Source of the DNA: DATLAN01 sp035527455
Lineage (GTDB): Bacteria > Planctomycetota > Planctomycetia > Pirellulales > Thermoguttaceae
DNA: 5,732 nt
Assembly (NCBI GenBank): GCA_035527455.1
Contig: DATLAN010000665.1
Location: 1 to 5,732, forward strand
Direction: 5' to 3'
Shown here one piece after another: positions 1-2,868 of this stretch (positions are counted from its first letter, which is position 1; each line of letters begins with the position of its first letter). The notes below the pieces were generated by a model. It searched no databases, was not told where the DNA came from, and saw only the letters and a program-made list of their open reading frames with translations. A program made the translations under genes and the position numbers.

Positions 1-612
1 CTGCTGGCCGAGCTGTGCGAGAAGAGACCGTCGCGGTACGTCATCTTCGCCCTGGAGCGGTCCGGCGACCGCGAAGCCTGGCCGGCCTTGCGCCAGGTGA
101 TCAACCGCCGGCTGATCACGCCGCATGACCTGCATCTGGCCGGTATGGCCGCCGAGGCGCTGGCCCGCGCTGGCGACGGGGAAATCGTCCCCATGCTTCG
201 GCGTTGGCTGGCTACCGACAACACGGACAAGCTGAGAATGGCGATCCACGCGGCCGGCCTGCTCGGCGACAATCGTCTGGTTCCCGACCTGCTGAAGGTC
301 GACGCGAACGTCTTCGGCCGTGATGATCGCAACCGGCTCTATCGAGCGCTGGTCAGTTGCGGCGACGTCCGCTACCTCGACAAGGTCCACCAGGCCGCTC
401 TGGACGAGCGCCAATACGTGTACGAATCGCAACGGGAATCGCCGCCGGATTATTGTCCGATCTACAACTACTCGCAGAACTGGGCCCTGGACGCCATCGC
501 CAAGCTCGCCAGCCCGCGCTCCCTGCCCGTCCTGGACCAACTCAGCGCCAACGCCAGCGACCCGATAATCCGCCAGCGGGCGGCCGCCATCGCCAAGACA
601 ATCCGTCAATGA
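1..612 (+). CDS. HEAT-like repeat protein, C-terminal part (5' end outside window)
   Basis: The reading frame is open from base 1 to a TGA at 610-612, giving 203 visible residues; the true start lies upstream of the window. The sequence is helical and repeats a HEAT/PBS-lyase-like pattern of paired amphipathic helices about 30 residues apart. Examples are visible residues about 45-65 (AGMAAEALARAGDGEIVPML), about 77-98 (RMAIHAAGLLGDNRLVPDLL) and about 159-180 (NWALDAIAKLASPRSLPVLD). The end is AAAIAKTIRQ. No catalytic motif or membrane segment is visible. HEAT solenoids usually mediate protein-protein contacts. The gene sits 21 bases upstream of a remnant of a BlaI-type repressor gene. Planctomycete M56 peptidases are often fused to repeat domains, so this could be the tail of another M56 sensor, but nothing in the visible part proves that. 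Confident as a coding tail; the specific role is unknown. Confidence 0.8.
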   Translation: MLAELCEKRPSRYVIFALERSGDREAWPALRQVINRRLITPHDLHLAGMAAEALARAGDGEIVPMLRRWLATDNTDKLRMAIHAAGLLGDNRLVPDLLKVDANVFGRDDRNRLYRALVSCGDVRYLDKVHQAALDERQYVYESQRESPPDYCPIYNYSQNWALDAIAKLASPRSLPVLDQLSANASDPIIRQRAAAIAKTIRQ

Positions 613-633
613 CTCCAAGAAGGACCTGAACCG

Positions 634-672
634 ATGGCCAAGAAAAGAACGCCCTCTCGACGCACGGATGCG
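634..672 (+). pseudogene. Truncated BlaI-family repressor remnant (first ~13 codons)
   Basis: The 13 codons from this ATG read MAKKRTPSRRTDA. The intact repressor downstream reads MAKKRTNSRPTDA from 2476. At DNA level 33 of 39 bases match, including the first 18 without a mismatch, and the few bases before the ATG (TGAA-CC) are also alike. A good ribosome binding site (AGAAGGA, 618-624) stands 9 bases upstream. After TDA the similarity stops: the wHTH residues that follow in the real repressor (ELAILRVLWQRG) are absent. The frame instead runs on through non-repressor sequence and into the ankyrin gene in a different frame, ending at 969. The best reading is a decayed or truncated duplicate of a blaI start. 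A short chance-terminated peptide with a copied start region is the alternative. Confidence 0.55.
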
Positions 673-728
673 ATCCTCAACGACGTGACGGTCATGATAG
701 CGGCCGAACCCGCTGATCGAATAAATGC

Positions 729-748
729 CGATCGATGTCAATCGATCG
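729..748. repeat. Perfect 8-bp inverted repeat with 4-base loop
   Basis: Arms CGATCGAT (729-736) and ATCGATCG (741-748) are exact reverse complements around the loop GTCA. The next outward pair (C728/A749) does not match. Each arm is itself built on the palindrome ATCGAT. The element lies 42 bases before the ankyrin gene start, in the non-coding stretch between the blaI-like remnant and that gene. There is no T-run after it, so it does not look like an intrinsic terminator. It could be an operator for a dimeric regulator or a 5' UTR hairpin. It does not match the TACA-N-TGTA type of operator known for BlaI. Confidence 0.5.
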
Positions 749-778
749 AACCGCGGCGCAGAATCCGCAAACCCCCAC

Positions 779-784
779 AGGAGG
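779..784 (+). promoter_or_regulatory. Strong Shine-Dalgarno site for the ankyrin gene
   Basis: AGGAGG is followed by a 6-base spacer (AAACCG) and ATG at 791. This fixes the start at 791 rather than at the earlier in-frame ATG at 725, which has no such site and would put 22 non-signal-like residues before a clear signal peptide. The same AGGAG-AAACCG-ATGAA arrangement recurs at 1914-1929 inside the same reading frame. Confidence 0.8.
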
Positions 785-790
785 AAACCG

Positions 791-2350
791 ATGAAAAACT
801 ACCGTCATTTTCTGCTGGCGTCCGTTGTTCTTGCCGGTGTGGCGAGCTACGCCCATTCCGAAGACCCGCCGGCGCCGATTGTGTTGGCGTTGCGCGGGGA
901 CAATGTTGCCGAACTGAAGCGCCTTCTGGAAAACGACCCGAAGGCCGTGAGGACTGCTTACGGCCCTGACGCTCCAGGAGACACGCTGCTCCACATGGCG
1001 GCCAGACTCGGCCGGGAGGAGATTGCTCAACTGCTGATCTCCCGGGGAGCCGACCCAATGGCGCTAAACGGTGTGGGCTATACGCCTTTTGACGTGGCCG
1101 AAGGACGCAAGGACATCGTCGATCTCCTTGTGGCTCACGGGGCAACAGATACCGAACCTCTCCACAGGGCGTGTCAGGCCAACGATACGACGGAAGTTAC
1201 GCGACTGCTGAACAAATACCCGACGTTGGTCAACTGTCACGAGATGAACACATACAGCGCACCGCTTCATTGGGCGGTCTTGCACGGCAACCGGCAACTG
1301 ACGGAATGGCTGCTTGCCAAAGGGGCGAGTGTGGACGTAAAGAACTCCAGATATCGGGCTCCGTTACATCTGGCAGTCGACAAGAAGGCAACGCAAATCG
1401 TCACTCTGTTGATCGCCAAGGGCGCGACCATCGACGCCCGGGACGACTTACAGCGGACGCCCCTGCACGTCGCGGCTCGCTACGGGACTGAAGAACTGGT
1501 GGAAGTCCTGCTTCGCCACGGTGCCGACGCAAACGCGAAGTCCGCCGAGAGAGAAACCCCTCTGCACTTCGCGGTGCTGGCAAACAACAAAGCGTCGGCG
1601 AAGCAGTTGATTGCGGCCGGGGCGGACGTGGCGGCAAAGTATCGCGGCGGTTGGAAAAGCTGGACGCCGCTCCATTTCGCTGTGGTCTTCGCCGATCGGA
1701 AGATGATCGAACTGCTCCTCTCCGCGGGGGCACCCGTCGATGTGCAGAACGGGCATGGAGACACGCCCCTCGAGTTGGCCAAGAGACGCCATCCGACGGA
1801 CGGCACGATCGAGTTGTTGCAGAAAGCCCAAGAGACGCAAAGTAAAGACCCGCAGGCCGAGGCCCAGTCGCCAGCCGGGCAGAGCGAGATTTCGACCGAC
1901 CCTTCCAGGAAACAGGAGAAACCGATGAACAACGTGGTCAAGCGATTGGCGGCACTTGCCGCACTGGCCGGTGGAGCATCCGGCTGCGCCCCGGAAGCTG
2001 GGACAACTGACGCGGTGGCGGGAAAGGTTGCGCAGGTAAAGCAAGGGACGACCGACGCGGTGGCGGAAAAGGTCGCGCAGGTGAACCAGGGGATGACCAA
2101 GGCCGAGGTGCTGGCGATTCTCGGAAAGCCCGTTCGCAAGAGCGACGGCGTTCTACCCGAGCAACCCAGTGTCGGAGCACCCGCACCCTACCATTCGCCG
2201 ATGCTCAACGAGAAGAACGAATACGAAATCTGGCATTACCACACACAGACGGGCATTGCGAGATTGTGGTTCTCTCACCCCACGGCCCCCAAAGAGGACT
2301 GGGTAAAGATCGGTTCGTCGGCGGTTATCAAGGATGGCAACCCGCGGTAG
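791..2350 (+). CDS. Secreted ankyrin-repeat protein fused in frame to a BamE/SmpA-like lipoprotein domain
   Basis: The frame encodes 519 residues, with the start chosen from the AGGAGG site 6 bases upstream. Residues 1-23 are a Sec-type signal peptide (MKNYR, then hydrophobic FLLASVVLAGVASYAHS), so the protein is exported. Residues about 28-346 hold nine to ten ankyrin repeats. The best are at 62-94 (GDTLLHMAARLGREEIAQLL), 188-220, 221-253 (RTPLHVAARYG), 254-285 and 291-320 (WTPLHFAVVF), with the usual TPLHxA and LLxxGA motifs. Ankyrin solenoids bind partner proteins. Residues 347-378 are a polar linker rich in Q, E, S and K. From Met379 the sequence becomes a second complete export signal with Cys399, then a BamE-like segment (GMTKAEVLAILGKP, 434-447; EIWHYHTQTGIARLWF, 479-494). 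An internal lipoprotein signal is odd in one polypeptide. Loss of a stop or a small indel may have fused two genes, or both starts may be used. Confidence 0.85.
   Translation: MKNYRHFLLASVVLAGVASYAHSEDPPAPIVLALRGDNVAELKRLLENDPKAVRTAYGPDAPGDTLLHMAARLGREEIAQLLISRGADPMALNGVGYTPFDVAEGRKDIVDLLVAHGATDTEPLHRACQANDTTEVTRLLNKYPTLVNCHEMNTYSAPLHWAVLHGNRQLTEWLLAKGASVDVKNSRYRAPLHLAVDKKATQIVTLLIAKGATIDARDDLQRTPLHVAARYGTEELVEVLLRHGADANAKSAERETPLHFAVLANNKASAKQLIAAGADVAAKYRGGWKSWTPLHFAVVFADRKMIELLLSAGAPVDVQNGHGDTPLELAKRRHPTDGTIELLQKAQETQSKDPQAEAQSPAGQSEISTDPSRKQEKPMNNVVKRLAALAALAGGASGCAPEAGTTDAVAGKVAQVKQGTTDAVAEKVAQVNQGMTKAEVLAILGKPVRKSDGVLPEQPSVGAPAPYHSPMLNEKNEYEIWHYHTQTGIARLWFSHPTAPKEDWVKIGSSAVIKDGNPR
1914..1918 (+). 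promoter_or_regulatory. Internal Shine-Dalgarno site before the lipoprotein segment
   Basis: AGGAG is followed by the spacer AAACCG and ATG at 1925. This is nearly the same initiation block as at 779-795. In the +1 frame the ATG also overlaps a TGA (1926-1928), which would be a classical ATGA junction if the ankyrin frame had originally ended there. These signals support independent initiation of the lipoprotein part. Confidence 0.55.
1925..2350 (+). CDS. Candidate separately translated BamE/SmpA-like lipoprotein (nested in the 791-2350 frame)
   Basis: Starting at the internal ATG gives a 141-residue protein. Residues 1-20 form a textbook lipoprotein signal: a short n-region with K and R (MNNVVKR), a hydrophobic core (LAALAALAGGA), and Cys21 in the context ASGC. 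That lipobox is weak because the -3 position is Ala rather than Leu. Residues 24-53 are two copies of a 15-residue repeat. Residues about 53-70 (VNQGMTKAEVLAILGKPVRK) match the signature stretch of the SmpA/OmlA/BamE fold, in which a GMT motif opens a helix ending in LGxP. The end (YEIWHYHTQTGIARLWFSH) fits the beta-strands of such domains. In Proteobacteria BamE belongs to the outer-membrane beta-barrel assembly complex, but many BamE-like lipoproteins have no known role, so only fold and location are claimed. Whether it is made alone or only as part of the 519-residue fusion cannot be told from sequence. Confidence 0.5.
   Translation: MNNVVKRLAALAALAGGASGCAPEAGTTDAVAGKVAQVKQGTTDAVAEKVAQVNQGMTKAEVLAILGKPVRKSDGVLPEQPSVGAPAPYHSPMLNEKNEYEIWHYHTQTGIARLWFSHPTAPKEDWVKIGSSAVIKDGNPR
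2000..2089 (+). repeat. Two tandem 45-bp coding repeats
   Basis: Units 2000-2044 and 2045-2089 encode GTTDAVAGKVAQVKQ and GTTDAVAEKVAQVNQ. They differ at 7 of 45 bases; five differences are silent third-position changes and two alter residues (G to E, K to N). The next codons (GGG ATG ACC) begin what looks like a third unit and lead into the BamE-like domain. The repeat therefore sits as a spacer between the lipoprotein Cys and the folded domain. Confidence 0.85.
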
Positions 2351-2401
2351 CCATGTGCCTATGCCGAAGTCACGCACGTGTACTGAAAGGGAGTCTTCAG
2401 A

Positions 2402-2434
2402 ATGAACTCTGGTCCACTCGTCAACGCCCTGTAA
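2402..2434 (+). CDS. Possible 10-residue leader peptide
   Basis: An ATG at 2402 is preceded by AAAGGGAG (2386-2393, 8 bases away) and followed by ten codons (MNSGPLVNAL) and a TAA. It lies in the 116-base spacer between the lipoprotein segment and the repressor gene. No run of one amino acid and no attenuator hairpin with a T-tract is evident, so no leader function is argued. The peptide shares an MN...S-PLV pattern with the N-terminus of the downstream M56 protein (SSPLVYRAG), which could be chance or a decayed copy. The rest of the spacer shows no clear -35/-10 pair or BlaI-type operator. Confidence 0.2.
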   Translation: MNSGPLVNAL

Positions 2435-2466
2435 CAACTCTCGGTTATCAGTGAGAAGATGAATCA

Positions 2467-2868
2467 ATGAAACCCATGGCCAAGAAAAGAACGAACTCAC
2501 GACCCACGGACGCCGAACTGGCCATCCTGCGTGTGCTCTGGCAGCGGGGGCCCAGTACCGTTCGGGAGGTCCGCGACGTGCTGGACACTGAGAAGCCCAC
2601 GGGCTACACCACTGCTCTGAAGTTCATGCAAATCATGCACGACAAGGGGCTCTTGGTTCGGGACGAGAGCCAGCGGTCCCACGTGTATCAGCCGCGGGTC
2701 CCTGCCGAGAAGACGCAGCGGCAACTGGTGGCCGATCTGTTGGAGCGGGCGTTTGAAGGATCGGCCAGGAACCTGGTCATGCAGGCACTCAGCGCCAAGA
2801 AGGTTTCTCCCGAGGAGTTGGCGCAGATCAGAGCGCTTCTGGACGAAATCGAAGGGGAAGAGCAATGA
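2467..2868 (+). CDS. BlaI/MecI-family winged-helix transcriptional repressor
   Basis: The protein has 133 residues, close to the family's usual 120-130. Residues about 13-78 form the winged-helix DNA-binding domain: PTDAELAILRVLW opens helix 1, GPSTVREVRDVL is the helix before the recognition helix, GYTTALKFMQIMHDKGLL covers the recognition helix, and the RDESQRSHVYQPRV region is the wing. Residues about 81-130 form the helical dimerisation part (EKTQRQLVADLLERAF ... SPEELAQIRALLDEIE). In the known Bla/Mec systems such dimers repress the operon until the partner M56 protein triggers their cleavage. Here the staphylococcal Asn-Phe scissile pair is not seen; rough alignment puts Gln106-Ala107 there. 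The next gene overlaps by ATGA, indicating translational coupling. The start is uncertain: ATG 2467 has GAGAAG 8 bases upstream, whereas ATG 2476 matches the copied start at 634 but has no good ribosome binding site. The direct target genes are unknown. Confidence 0.93.
   Translation: MKPMAKKRTNSRPTDAELAILRVLWQRGPSTVREVRDVLDTEKPTGYTTALKFMQIMHDKGLLVRDESQRSHVYQPRVPAEKTQRQLVADLLERAFEGSARNLVMQALSAKKVSPEELAQIRALLDEIEGEEQ

Noticed and set aside
725..790. Earlier in-frame ATG as the ankyrin gene start
   Set aside because: It has no ribosome binding site, overlaps the hairpin, and would bury a clear signal peptide behind 22 polar residues. ATG 791 has AGGAGG 6 bases upstream.
634..969. Full-length 111-residue gene from the copied repressor start
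   Set aside because: Beyond residue 13 it matches no family I recognise. Its last 180 bases overlap the ankyrin gene in another frame, including that gene's signal peptide. Only the first 39 bases are kept, as a remnant.
1448..2139. Two reverse-strand open frames of about 200 codons
   Set aside because: Both lie opposite the ankyrin/lipoprotein gene, have Arg/Ser/Pro-rich shadow composition and lack start signals or domains.
2351..2466. BlaI-type operator or promoter before the repressor gene
   Set aside because: I looked for TACA-N-TGTA-like palindromes and -35/-10 pairs. Only isolated TGTAC and TGTAA fragments and a partial palindrome around CACGTG (2372-2381) are present, which is too weak to call.
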